DNA of 57,561 bases from an uncultured Cyclobacteriaceae bacterium (lineage in GTDB: Bacteria > Bacteroidota > Bacteroidia > Cytophagales > Cyclobacteriaceae): positions 1-57,561 of the forward strand of contig CAKZRQ010000027.1 in assembly GCA_937146645.1 (NCBI GenBank). Reading direction: 5' to 3'. The notes under the pieces are model-generated. The model was not told the origin of the DNA and did no database searches. It saw only the letters and a list, made by a program, of their open reading frames with translations. Positions 35,033-43,430 of this stretch are shown here, piece after piece. Position 1 is the stretch's first letter. The number at the start of each line of letters is the position of its first letter. Position numbers and translations under genes: made by a program.

Positions 35033-36154
35033 ATGTCCGATCCAGCTTTGCCCAAAATTCTGATCGCCTCCACTCTTAAGTCAACTCACGATACCAGAGC
35101 ATGGGAAAAGTTTGGTCTTTCGCTGCGCGAAACAAATAAATACCAGATTAACATCATAGGCTTTTCAGCCAAAAAGAAGGAAATATCAGATGGTGTGACC
35201 TTCTATTCCTCAGGGATTAAAAACTCAAATCCAACGGAAAGGTTGAAGGCTCAGAAGAGGTTTTATGAAATTATTCATGAGGTCGAGCCTGATCTGGTTA
35301 TCTGCTGTACTTTCGAATACCTCAGGCTTTGTGGTAGCCTTAAATCAAAGCTTGGATATAAGCTCATTTATGATGTCCAGGAAAACTACATCTTAAATCT
35401 GAGTCTTAGAAAAGACCTCAGCCAGGCCAGCAAAAAAATCCGTGAAAGATTCATTCGATTCAGCGAGGCTAAAGCCAAAGTGGATTATTATATCCTTGCT
35501 GAGGAAATCTACTCGGAGCAGATGCCGCATATGCAGCCCAACCTTGTGCTTCAAAACAAATTCGTTGGACCGATAGAAACCTTGATGCCACGGGAAATTG
35601 AAGAGAAACAAGGTTATCATTTTGCGATAGTTGGGACCTTGGCAGAGTCTTATGGAATCCTGGATGGAATCTCATTTTTTAAAACAATTCTCAAAGATTT
35701 TCCTTTTTCCAGACTTTCAATCCTTGGTCATGTCACTCTGAAAGATTCTGCTCATCAAATCTTCGAGGCTGCTGAAGGAATATCGAATATTGATCTAAAA
35801 CTTGATCAAAATCCAGTTAATCACGGGAGTATTCTGGAGCTTATTAAAGAAGTAGATTTTTTACTCTGTCCATACAAAAGAGAGAAAGCTTTCCTGGGAA
35901 AAACCCCGTCAAAATTCTTCGAAGCCCAAGCGCTTGGTACACCAGTTCTGTATTCGAGTCATATGGGTTGGGAATACTTTTTTGAATTCAGCCATGGAGG
36001 AAAGCCGATTGATTTTTCGAACCCTCATTCTGGAATTGAGCAATTCAATGAAGCGAAATCCGGAACGTTTTTCTTGAACCCAGATCAATGGGAAGTCAAC
36101 TGGGAAAGTGATAAAAATGACTTCCTACATCTTATCGAAAAGCTCTTAGGCTAA
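35033..36154 (+). CDS. Glycosyltransferase (GT4-like)
   Basis: This 373-residue soluble protein has two Rossmann-like halves. The N-terminal half opens with KILIASTLKSTHDTRAWEKFG, a start typical of GT-B glycosyltransferases acting on surface polysaccharides. The C-terminal half contains NHGSILELIKEVDFLLCPYK and a TPSKFFEAQALGTPVL block, which holds the sugar-nucleotide-binding Glu. Substrates are unknown. It stands alone on the plus strand, divergent from dapD by about 20 bases. Confidence 0.8.
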   Translation: MSDPALPKILIASTLKSTHDTRAWEKFGLSLRETNKYQINIIGFSAKKKEISDGVTFYSSGIKNSNPTERLKAQKRFYEIIHEVEPDLVICCTFEYLRLCGSLKSKLGYKLIYDVQENYILNLSLRKDLSQASKKIRERFIRFSEAKAKVDYYILAEEIYSEQMPHMQPNLVLQNKFVGPIETLMPREIEEKQGYHFAIVGTLAESYGILDGISFFKTILKDFPFSRLSILGHVTLKDSAHQIFEAAEGISNIDLKLDQNPVNHGSILELIKEVDFLLCPYKREKAFLGKTPSKFFEAQALGTPVLYSSHMGWEYFFEFSHGGKPIDFSNPHSGIEQFNEAKSGTFFLNPDQWEVNWESDKNDFLHLIEKLLG

Positions 36155-36338
36155 GTCGGAATTCTACTCACTTCTTGTTCAAAAGTTATCCACCTCGTGC
36201 CTAACCAGGACACTGATTTACACCCCTTGGAAACTGGAAGAAAAAGCCTCCAAAAAACAATTCATCTGAGAAGTGATCTTTGTATCTATTTTACAATGAA
36301 TTTGTTACAGATATTTTTAGATTTTGCCATAAATATTT

Positions 36339-36359
36339 TTAGATAAGACTAATATCTAA
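36339..36359. promoter_or_regulatory. Candidate MntR operator 1
   Basis: TTAGATA (36339-36345) and TATCTAA (36353-36359) are perfect inverted repeats with a 7-base spacer, 105 bases before the regulator gene. This resembles DtxR/MntR-family operators, which are palindromic TTTAG-CTAAA types in related groups; the assignment is inferred. Confidence 0.55.
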
Positions 36360-36413
36360 TTGACATCGATTTGGATGTTATCCACATATGTTTTAGATTA
36401 TTTAAAATTAATT

Positions 36414-36429
36414 TTTAGCTATATCTAAA
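36414..36429. promoter_or_regulatory. Candidate MntR operator 2
   Basis: TTTAG (36414-36418) and CTAAA (36425-36429) form an inverted repeat around CTATAT. It overlaps the expected -33 position of the promoter whose -7 element is at 36439-36446, so a bound regulator would block transcription and repress itself and the importer. Confidence 0.55.
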
Positions 36430-36438
36430 TAGTTACCG

Positions 36439-36446
36439 TATCTTTG
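36439..36446 (+). promoter_or_regulatory. Bacteroidota -7 element of the metal operon
   Basis: TATCTTTG is an exact TAnnTTTG match, 17 bases before the ATG of the regulator gene. The -33 region lies within operator 2. Confidence 0.6.
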
Positions 36447-36463
36447 AGTAAAGATTAAGAATC

Positions 36464-37123
36464 ATGACCCTGACCAACTCTGAAGAAAACTATCTAAAGG
36501 CCATCTACCACCTCTCTGAGGCGGGTAAAAAAAGTGTGTCTACAAATGACATTGCCTCTTCCATGAAGACCAAGCCAGCTTCTGTATCCGATATGATTCG
36601 AAAGCTTGGTGCCAAAGAGGTCATCAATTACAGAAAGTACTATGGAGTGCAGATCACAGAAGAAGGTCAGAACTATGCTCTTCAAGTGATCAGGAAACAT
36701 AGGTTATGGGAGGTCTTTCTTGTAGATAAATTGAAATTTAATTGGGATGAGGTTCATGAAGTAGCAGAGCAATTGGAACATGTGCGCTCTCCCCTACTCA
36801 CCCAGCGTTTAGACGAATACCTGAACTTTCCTAAGTTCGATCCACATGGAGATCCTATACCAGATGAGTTCGGTGATGTGAAGGCGAGACCGAGAATTTC
36901 ATTGAGTGAAATGGAAGTAGATCAAGCTGGACAAATTGTAGCTGTAAAGGATAGCTCAGCTGCCTTTTTGAGATACCTTGACAAGGTTGGAGCATATATC
37001 GGAGCGAGAATCAAGCTACTGGATAAGGTGGAATTCGATGGATCAATTGAAATTCTGGTTGACCAAAAGACATTATTCATGTCCAAGGATGTAGCATCCA
37101 ATATCCTCATAGTAGTTTCATGA
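36464..37123 (+). CDS. mntR: Metal-dependent transcriptional regulator (MntR/DtxR family)
   Basis: The 219 residues cover a winged-helix DNA-binding domain (residues 5-70, KSVSTNDIASSMKTKPASVS), a dimerisation domain and a C-terminal FeoA/SH3-like domain. Expected metal ligands are visible at His79, Glu83, His98, Glu99, Glu102, Glu105 and His106. It should repress the importer when the metal, probably Mn(II) or Fe(II), is plentiful. Its stop overlaps the next gene (ATGA), so it leads a tightly coupled operon: regulator, binding protein, ATPase and two permeases. Candidate operators and a promoter lie upstream. The exact metal cannot be read from sequence. Confidence 0.9.
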   Translation: MTLTNSEENYLKAIYHLSEAGKKSVSTNDIASSMKTKPASVSDMIRKLGAKEVINYRKYYGVQITEEGQNYALQVIRKHRLWEVFLVDKLKFNWDEVHEVAEQLEHVRSPLLTQRLDEYLNFPKFDPHGDPIPDEFGDVKARPRISLSEMEVDQAGQIVAVKDSSAAFLRYLDKVGAYIGARIKLLDKVEFDGSIEILVDQKTLFMSKDVASNILIVVS

Positions 37124-38031
37124 AAAGGCTTTGGGTAATCATATCATTGTTCCTCCTATCCGGATGCAAATTCGATTCTCCTGAAGAACGAGAGCGTCCG
37201 CTAATCGTGGTTACGACAAGTATTCTTCAAGATGGGGTATCTCATCTTGTTGGGGATTTAGCCGATGTTGTGGCTCTAATGCCATCTGGCGTTGATCCCC
37301 ACTTATACAAGGCCTCGGTAAGGGATTTAGATCTTCTCCAGAATGCTAATTTGGTTATTTATCATGGATTGTACCTCGAAGGTAAAATGACTGAAATCTT
37401 CGAAAAGCTGTCCGTTCAAAAGGATTTGATCAATGCCTCAGAAGGAATCGATCCCGATGCCCTTATCAAGAGTGGTACAGAGGCCCATGCTGTGGATCCG
37501 CATATTTGGTTTGATGTTGAACTTTGGGCGAAAGCCATGAATCACGTGAGTTTAGAACTATCAGAATGGCAACCTGCATGGAATAATGAATTGAATTCAA
37601 ATAATGAGGCATATCAGGAAGAGCTTAAGGAACTTGATGGGGAAATTGCGGTGAAGGTCAAAGAATTACGCCAAAGCAATCAGGCCCTAATCACTGCGCA
37701 TGATGCTTTTGCCTACTTCGGTAAAGCATATGGCTTGGATGTGAAGGGTCTTCAAGGATTATCCACGCTCAGTGAACCCGGACTAAGGGATTTAACGGGA
37801 CTTGTGAATTTTATCGTCCAAAATGATATCAAGGCTGTTTTTGCGGAGCAAACCATTTCTCCAAAAGCTATTGAAGCCGTTGTCGCCGGATGCGCCAATC
37901 AAAATCACGTAATCAGCCTTTCAGGACCTTTATTTACGGATAGTCTGGATGCACCAGGAACATCAGCCGGAACCTATACGGGCATGGTAAAAACGAATAT
38001 GGAAATCATTTATAACAGCTTACTCCCATGA
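37120..38031 (+). CDS. Metal ABC transporter substrate-binding lipoprotein (ZnuA/MntA-like)
   Basis: This 303-residue precursor has a lipobox (LFLLSGC, Cys at residue 17) and is probably anchored in the membrane facing the periplasm. Expected cluster A-1 metal-binding parts are visible: PSGVDPHLYKAS, AVDPHIWFDVELWAKAM, ITAHDAFAYFGKAYGLDVKG and the late VFAEQTISPKAIE. Three His-containing motifs plus a Glu match the zinc or manganese ligand set. It delivers the ion to the permeases encoded downstream. Both ends overlap neighbours by four bases. Confidence 0.93.
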   Translation: MKRLWVIISLFLLSGCKFDSPEERERPLIVVTTSILQDGVSHLVGDLADVVALMPSGVDPHLYKASVRDLDLLQNANLVIYHGLYLEGKMTEIFEKLSVQKDLINASEGIDPDALIKSGTEAHAVDPHIWFDVELWAKAMNHVSLELSEWQPAWNNELNSNNEAYQEELKELDGEIAVKVKELRQSNQALITAHDAFAYFGKAYGLDVKGLQGLSTLSEPGLRDLTGLVNFIVQNDIKAVFAEQTISPKAIEAVVAGCANQNHVISLSGPLFTDSLDAPGTSAGTYTGMVKTNMEIIYNSLLP

Positions 38032-38816
38032 TTATACAGGCAGAATCACCGGTTTTAGAGATCCATGACATGACTGTGAGTTATGATCAAAGCCCAGTAC
38101 TTTGGAATGTGGATTTCACGCTTCCTTCAGGCCAACTCATAGGGGTTTTAGGTCCGAACGGCGCGGGTAAGTCAACCTTGATTAAGGCAATTATGGGTCT
38201 GGTAGAGCCATCAGGAGGCTATGTGAAGGTCTTTGATAGATCATTAGCTGAAGTACGTTCCAGAATAAGTTATGTACCTCAAAGAGAGTCTGTGGACTGG
38301 AATTTCCCTGCATCAGTACTTGATGTGGTGATCATGGGAACCTACGGCAAACTAGGCCTATTTAAAAGGCCTGGAAAACGGGAAAAAGAGGTTGCACTAG
38401 CAAGCCTGGATCAGGTTGGGATGAGTGCCTTTGTGAATCGTCAGATTTCAGAATTATCCGGAGGGCAACAGCAGAGAGTTTTCCTGGCCAGAGCTTTGGC
38501 CCAAGATGCTGATTTGTATTTAATGGATGAGCCGTTTGCAGGAGTAGATATGGCTACCGAAGCTACCATCTTTGAACTGCTCAAAAGAATGACCAAAGAA
38601 GGCAAAACCGTCGTGGTGGTTCATCATGATATTTATTCCGCGATGACCTACTTTGATTGGATGATCATGTTAAATCTACACTTGGTAGCATCAGGCCCTA
38701 AAAATCAGGTAGTTACGGAAGAACTACTACGGAAAACTTATGGAGGTAAATTAAACCTGCTTTCCAAGGTTTCGGAGATAGTTAGAAAACAAGATTTCAA
38801 CCCATTAGAAAGCTAA
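38028..38816 (+). CDS. Metal ABC transporter ATP-binding protein
   Basis: This 262-residue ATPase has the Walker A motif GPNGAGKST near residue 44, the Q-loop in YVPQRESVDWNFP, the signature LSGGQQQR near residue 145, the Walker B LYLMDEPFAG and the switch His in VVVHHD. The VDWNFP segment is characteristic of manganese and zinc importers. It drives the two membrane permeases downstream. It starts four bases before the end of the binding-protein gene and ends directly next to the fused permease gene. Confidence 0.95.
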   Translation: MIIQAESPVLEIHDMTVSYDQSPVLWNVDFTLPSGQLIGVLGPNGAGKSTLIKAIMGLVEPSGGYVKVFDRSLAEVRSRISYVPQRESVDWNFPASVLDVVIMGTYGKLGLFKRPGKREKEVALASLDQVGMSAFVNRQISELSGGQQQRVFLARALAQDADLYLMDEPFAGVDMATEATIFELLKRMTKEGKTVVVVHHDIYSAMTYFDWMIMLNLHLVASGPKNQVVTEELLRKTYGGKLNLLSKVSEIVRKQDFNPLES

Positions 38817-40097
38817 ATGGACAATTTCATTTACTTCTTTACTTTCCAGGATCTTAGCATTTTATATGTGGTGATCGGGATTGTCCTTTTGGGAATAGGT
38901 TCAGCCTATGTAGGCACCTACAGCTTTCTGGATAAAAAGGCGCTACTTGGCGATGCCATTTCCCACGCTGTACTTCCCGGGATTTGTTTGGGTTTTATAC
39001 TTGCCGGAGAGAAGAACCCTATTTACATCGTCACAGGCGCATTTATTTCCGGAGGGATCGCCACTTTCCTGACAAGCTGGCTAAAGCGAAACACTAAGCT
39101 TTCTGAAGATGCAATCATAGCTTCTATCCTTTCTGTGTTCTTTGGGTTCGGGATAGTTTTGCTGACGATGATTCAAAAAGGAGGTAATCCGGAAATGGCA
39201 GGCCTGAACCACTTTATCTTTGGAAATGCCATTGCCATCGTAGAAAAAGACCTTTGGGTGTATGGAGGCCTGGCATTAGTCATCATTTTGACATTAACCA
39301 TTTACCAGAAGGAATTTAACCTACTTGTATTTAATCCTGATTATGGCAAAGCTATAGGATATCCAATGGACAGAATCCGCTTTGGTTTTAATATACTGAT
39401 GATCCTTTCTGTAGTGATCGGAATTCAGGCTATCGGAGTGGTACTTATGGCAGCCTTGTTAATTACTCCAGGTGCAGCAGCCAGGTTTTGGACCAACAAT
39501 CTCTCTAAGCTGCTCATCCTGTCTGCCCTGTTTGCGGTGATCTCTGGAATAGCTGGAACCTACATTTCTTTCATTATGCCTCAAATGCCTACGGGTCCCT
39601 GGGTCGTAGTTTCTCTTTCCCTAATTGCACTGATTTCAATCCTCTTTGCCCCAAAGAAAGGAACTATCTCCAGGTTTTTCTCAAGGAACAAATATTTGAA
39701 AAAGACTCATAAAGAACACCTGCTAAAGGCATTGTATAAAAATCAGGAATTACATGAGCCTCCCCTCACGATAGAAAAAATCTATGAGCTCTACCCCTAC
39801 CAGATCAAGGAAATTAAGGATTCAATTGATGAGTTATTCAAAAATGGATTAATACTTAAAAATCAATCAATTATAAGCTTAACAGACTTTGGAATATCTG
39901 AAGCCAAGCGAGTAGTGAGACTGCATAGGCTTTGGGAAACATACCTTACTGAGTACATGAATATCGCCCCGGATCACGTACATGATTCGGCTGAAAAACT
40001 GGAACATATTATCACTCCTGAACTGGAAGCGCAGCTTGAGAGAAGATTGAACTATCCTCAGCTCGACCCCCACCAGGAAAATATACCTAGAGACTAA
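38817..40097 (+). CDS. Metal ABC permease fused to a DtxR-like regulatory domain
   Basis: This 426-residue protein joins two parts. Residues 1-280 are an ABC-3 permease with about nine membrane segments, including LGDAISHAVLPGICLGF and VLMAALLITPGAAARFW. Residues about 295-426 are a cytoplasmic winged helix plus a DtxR-type metal domain. Its RLHRLWETYLTEYM to LEH stretch lines up with the upstream MntR, and His370, Glu374, His389, Glu393, Glu396 and His397 match the regulator's ligand positions. The tail may sense metal and gate the importer. The stop abuts the second permease (one-base overlap). Confidence 0.92.
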   Translation: MDNFIYFFTFQDLSILYVVIGIVLLGIGSAYVGTYSFLDKKALLGDAISHAVLPGICLGFILAGEKNPIYIVTGAFISGGIATFLTSWLKRNTKLSEDAIIASILSVFFGFGIVLLTMIQKGGNPEMAGLNHFIFGNAIAIVEKDLWVYGGLALVIILTLTIYQKEFNLLVFNPDYGKAIGYPMDRIRFGFNILMILSVVIGIQAIGVVLMAALLITPGAAARFWTNNLSKLLILSALFAVISGIAGTYISFIMPQMPTGPWVVVSLSLIALISILFAPKKGTISRFFSRNKYLKKTHKEHLLKALYKNQELHEPPLTIEKIYELYPYQIKEIKDSIDELFKNGLILKNQSIISLTDFGISEAKRVVRLHRLWETYLTEYMNIAPDHVHDSAEKLEHIITPELEAQLERRLNYPQLDPHQENIPRD

Positions 40098-40978
40098 TGA
40101 GCTTCGATCAAAACGCATTCTTGATTATCCTGACCGGATCGCTTATCGCGATTTCTTGTGGTTTGCTCGGAGTCTTTATGATGCTTAGGAAAATGTCTAT
40201 GACGGGGGATGCTATTTCACATGCAGTTCTCCCAGGCATTGTCATTGGCTTTTTTGTCGCAGGCAGTCAAAGAGGAATAGAAGTTATCATCGGCGCTGGA
40301 CTGCTAGGAATTTTGGCTACGCTCATCATCGATTGGTTGAGGCAAAAGGCAAGAGTTCAGCTTGATGCATCCATAGGTATCACCTTTACCCTACTCTTTG
40401 CCATAGGAATAATACTGATCAACATGTTGGCTAATAATGTGGATCTAGATCAGGAGTGCGTGCTTTACGGAGAAATTGCTTACATCCCTATTGATCTTTG
40501 GATTACAGGTTCTGGAGCGGTGTTAGGACCAAGAATTACTTATCTGGCCCTTTTGAATTTCACACTGGTTGCCGGATTTATCTATTTCTTTTTCAAAGAG
40601 CTCACATTAACCAGTTTTGATGAAAGCTTTGGATCAGTAATTGGGATTCCTTCAAAAGGAATTAACCTTGCTCTGATGAGTATGGTCTCCTACACGACGG
40701 TAAGCAGCTTTGAAGCCGTTGGCGCAATTCTCGTGGTGGCCCTTTTGGTAGTTCCTCCGGCCACTGCATTCCTATGGACTAAGAACATGATGCCACTGAT
40801 CAAGCTCACCACCGTCTTAGGCATAGCAATCTCAATCTTAGGATATTACCTTGCTTATCTATTCGATAGCTCCATTGCCGGAATGATGGTTTCTGTTGCT
40901 GGGGTATTATTTTTGCTCAGTGCATTGATAAAAGGAAGAAGCAGGAAATCTGCAGGAACTTCAATCGCAAATATTTAG
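40097..40978 (+). CDS. Metal ABC transporter permease
   Basis: This 293-residue ABC-3 family permease has about eight membrane segments and a block MTGDAISHAVLPGIVIGF that matches one in the upstream permease, plus AILVVALLVVPPATAFLWT. It has no C-terminal extension, so within the pair only the first permease carries the regulatory domain. It should pair with the other permease, the ATPase and the binding lipoprotein as a heteromeric importer of manganese, zinc or iron. It starts one base before the previous stop, so it is translationally coupled. Confidence 0.93.
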   Translation: MSFDQNAFLIILTGSLIAISCGLLGVFMMLRKMSMTGDAISHAVLPGIVIGFFVAGSQRGIEVIIGAGLLGILATLIIDWLRQKARVQLDASIGITFTLLFAIGIILINMLANNVDLDQECVLYGEIAYIPIDLWITGSGAVLGPRITYLALLNFTLVAGFIYFFFKELTLTSFDESFGSVIGIPSKGINLALMSMVSYTTVSSFEAVGAILVVALLVVPPATAFLWTKNMMPLIKLTTVLGIAISILGYYLAYLFDSSIAGMMVSVAGVLFLLSALIKGRSRKSAGTSIANI

Positions 40979-40989
40979 TTTTACACTCG

Positions 40990-41454
40990 ATGAAGAACGT
41001 GAACAAGCTATTTCTATTCATTCTAATTTTTGTCGGGACCACATTAAGTTCTTTTGGTCAAGAGAAAATTGAATGGTTAAAATTTGAAGAGGCGGTGGCC
41101 AAAAACCAGGAAAACCCAAAAATGATTTTGGTAGATGTGTATACCGACTGGTGTGGTTGGTGCAAGAAAATGGATAAGCAGACCTTCACAGATCCCACAG
41201 TCATCGCATACGTCACTGAAGACTTCTATCCTGTCAAACTGAATGCAGAGGACCTGGATCGTAAATTTGAATTTATGGGAAAGGAATACTCAGAGGCTCA
41301 AATGGCTGCAGCGATGCGCGTCAGATCCTATCCTAACTTTGTTCTTATCGACCCTACCCTACAGAACATAACTCAGATTCCCGGATATCGTGAGCCAGAA
41401 GACTTTATGAAAGCTTTGGAACACATGGCCAAAAATGGTTTCCGAGGAAAATGA
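40990..41454 (+). CDS. Periplasmic thioredoxin-like protein
   Basis: This 154-residue precursor has a signal peptide (LFLFILIFVGTTLSSFG) and a thioredoxin fold. The active site is WCGWCKKMDKQTF, near residue 54, in the order seen in thioredoxin-family DUF255/SoxW-like proteins, and cis-Pro is in RSYPNFVLID. It probably handles disulfides in the periplasm. It starts 11 bases after the permease and overlaps the mnmE start, so it may be a late member of the metal-import transcript. Confidence 0.85.
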   Translation: MKNVNKLFLFILIFVGTTLSSFGQEKIEWLKFEEAVAKNQENPKMILVDVYTDWCGWCKKMDKQTFTDPTVIAYVTEDFYPVKLNAEDLDRKFEFMGKEYSEAQMAAAMRVRSYPNFVLIDPTLQNITQIPGYREPEDFMKALEHMAKNGFRGK

Positions 41455-42833
41455 GTTTCTCACTTGCAGAAAGAAATGACACGATTATTGCCCTCGCCAC
41501 CCCTCAGGGAATTGGTGCTATAGCAGTAATCAGGCTCTCAGGAGCCAAAGCCATAGATCTTTGTAATGAAGTTTTTCATGGAAAAGATCTCTTGAAGCAA
41601 GATTCGCATACCATTCACTTTGGGACCATCAGAGATGAAGAAAAAATCATTGATGAGGTTTTGGTGTCGCTTTTCATTGCTCCAAAGTCATTCACAAAGG
41701 AAAATGTGGTAGAAATTTCTACCCATGGATCTTCTTATATCATTAACCAGGTCATAAAGCTCTTTCTGAAAAAAGGTGCAAGGCTGGCCAAGCCTGGTGA
41801 ATTTACGCAGAGAGCATTTCTAAATGGCCAATTTGATCTTGCGCAAGCAGAAGCGGTGGCTGATTTAATTCATGCGGATACAGAATCGAGTCATGAAGCT
41901 GCACTCAATCAAATGCGTGGAGGATTCAGCACTGAAATCCAGGAGCTGCGAGAAAAGCTTATACATTTCGCTTCCATGATCGAGCTGGAGCTGGACTTTG
42001 GTGAAGAGGATGTGGAGTTTGCCAGCAGAACAGAGTTAAAGGAATTGGTTGAAAGGCTACTGAGAGTAGTTGAAGAGCTGATTCTAAGTTTTGATCTGGG
42101 GAATGTGATTAAGAATGGCGTGCCCACGGTCATCGCTGGAAAACCAAATGCTGGGAAGTCCACCTTGCTAAATGCACTTCTAAAAGAGGAGAAAGCCATT
42201 GTCTCTGATATCGCCGGAACCACGCGTGACTTTATCGAAGATGAGATAAATATCAATGGAGTAATCTTCCGTTTTATAGATACTGCCGGACTTCGGGAGA
42301 CCCAGGACACCATTGAAGCCATAGGTGTCACACGGACTCAGGAGAAGATGAAAACAGCATCTCTGATCCTTTATCTATTTGATCTGGGAGATACCGATCT
42401 TGTGGACATCAATCGGGACGTGAATAAGCTTGAGAATTTGGGAGTGCCTTTTGTGAAAGTGGCGAACAAAACGGATAAAGCTGACCCAAAACTCCTAGCA
42501 ACACTCAAAAAAGAACATCCTGATGCTCTTTTTATCTCCGCAAAGAATCAGGAGAATCTTGAAGCTCTTCGAGCAAAGCTAATCGAGCTAGTCAATCTGG
42601 ATAAGTTCAAAACGGGAAATACGGTAGTAACCAATATTCGCCATTACGATGGATTGATCAAAACCAGAGATTCTTTGCTTGATATCCTTAAAGGCTTGGA
42701 AGATCAGGTAACCAATGATTTTGTGGCGATGGATATTCGCAGATCCCTTCATTACCTAGGCGAGATTACTGGAGAGATCACCACTGATGATCTCCTTGCC
42801 AATATTTTTAGCAAGTTTTGTATCGGAAAGTAA
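41451..42833 (+). CDS. mnmE: tRNA modification GTPase MnmE
   Basis: The 460 residues cover a complete MnmE: the N-terminal formyl-THF-binding domain (IALATPQGIGAIAVIRLSG, then RAFLNGQFDLAQAEAVADLI), the central GTPase with G1 GKPNAGKST, DIAGTTRDFIEDE, DTAGL and NKTD motifs, and the terminal CIGK tetrapeptide of MnmE. With MnmG it makes the 5-carboxymethylaminomethyl modification at wobble uridine. The gene is intact to its last residue, and the integrase module starts 244 bases after the stop. mnmE 3' ends are known insertion sites for integrative elements. Confidence 0.97.
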   Translation: MSFSLAERNDTIIALATPQGIGAIAVIRLSGAKAIDLCNEVFHGKDLLKQDSHTIHFGTIRDEEKIIDEVLVSLFIAPKSFTKENVVEISTHGSSYIINQVIKLFLKKGARLAKPGEFTQRAFLNGQFDLAQAEAVADLIHADTESSHEAALNQMRGGFSTEIQELREKLIHFASMIELELDFGEEDVEFASRTELKELVERLLRVVEELILSFDLGNVIKNGVPTVIAGKPNAGKSTLLNALLKEEKAIVSDIAGTTRDFIEDEININGVIFRFIDTAGLRETQDTIEAIGVTRTQEKMKTASLILYLFDLGDTDLVDINRDVNKLENLGVPFVKVANKTDKADPKLLATLKKEHPDALFISAKNQENLEALRAKLIELVNLDKFKTGNTVVTNIRHYDGLIKTRDSLLDILKGLEDQVTNDFVAMDIRRSLHYLGEITGEITTDDLLANIFSKFCIGK

Positions 42834-42900
42834 TTACTTTTCGAATAGTACGCTAAACCCTTCTTTTACTTACTTTTAGGCTGTTTTTACTTCCTTTTCT

Positions 42901-42984
42901 TGTTGCTAAATTTCCTATTTTTTTCCTATCTTTCGTTTCTAATTTGTTGCTGACCAATCAATATTTGTTGTTAGCAACAAATTT
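42901..42984. repeat. Inverted and direct repeats upstream of the integrase module
   Basis: AATTTGTTGCT (42942-42952) and AGCAACAAATT (42974-42984) are perfect inverted repeats. A further copy of TTGTTGCT lies at 42901-42908, and TTTGTTG-TTAG-CAACAAA (42965-42982) forms a tighter palindrome. They sit between the mnmE end and the first element gene, where the left attachment site and integrase operators are expected. Confidence 0.6.
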
Positions 42985-43016
42985 TTAAGATCGAGGCGAG
43001 ATGATGTTACATAGAG

Positions 43017-43052
43017 ATACATTCTGATACAAGGGGATACACTCTGATACAG
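43017..43052 (+). repeat. Two 16-bp direct repeats before the first element gene
   Basis: GATACATTCTGATACA (43017-43032) and GATACACTCTGATACA (43037-43052) differ at one base and have a 20-bp period. This is a typical layout for integrase arm-type or regulator-binding sites. Confidence 0.6.
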
Positions 43053-43076
43053 AAACAAGCAGAAAAAGGAAACACC

Positions 43077-43430
43077 ATGAGCAGCAACATTCGAGTTCCC
43101 AAAATCTGTCAGCATTGCGGTACTGAGTTTATCGCCAAGACTACTGTGACCAAATTTTGTGGTGATAACTGTGCCAAGCGTGCCTACAAGAAACGCAAGA
43201 GAGATCAGAAGGTACAGGAGATTGCCCCTACTGCGGTACAGAAACAGGAATACAATCAGGAACAAGTCAAAGACAAAGACTTTCTAAGTATTGCCGAAAC
43301 CTGCAAACTACTTGGAGCAAGTAGAATGACTCTGTACCGTCAGATCAAGAACGGAAAAATTCAAGCTGCGAAAATTGGTAGCCGTACCATCATTAAGAGA
43401 GAAGAAATCGAAAAACTGTTTCAGGCATGA
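43077..43430 (+). CDS. Zinc-ribbon plus HTH (excisionase-like) protein
   Basis: This 117-residue protein has an N-terminal zinc ribbon (CQHCGTEF, then CGDNC), a basic linker and a MerR/excisionase-type HTH at the C-terminus ([37 protein letters not shown]). It is the first gene of the mnmE-associated element. Its stop overlaps the integrase start by four bases. It probably regulates or helps excision. Confidence 0.85.
   Translation: MSSNIRVPKICQHCGTEFIAKTTVTKFCGDNCAKRAYKKRKRDQKVQEIAPTAVQKQEYNQEQVKDKDFLSIAETCKLLGASRMTLYRQIKNGKIQAAKIGSRTIIKREEIEKLFQA

Larger units (their letters stand above)
36155..36463. other. AT-rich regulatory region before the metal-import operon
   Basis: These 309 bases carry no gene. 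The left half shows nothing I can name. The right half, from about 36300, is AT-rich and has several TTTAGAT-type half sites, two of them forming the inverted repeats listed separately, and a -7 element. It is the likely control region of the downstream operon. Confidence 0.6.

Noticed and set aside
41909..42331. Minus-strand open frame of 140 codons
   Set aside because: It lies fully inside mnmE on the opposite strand.
42939..43265. Minus-strand open frame of 108 codons over the left element boundary
   Set aside because: Hydrophobic but repeat-derived, and it overlaps the zinc-ribbon/HTH gene and the inverted repeats; no family resemblance.
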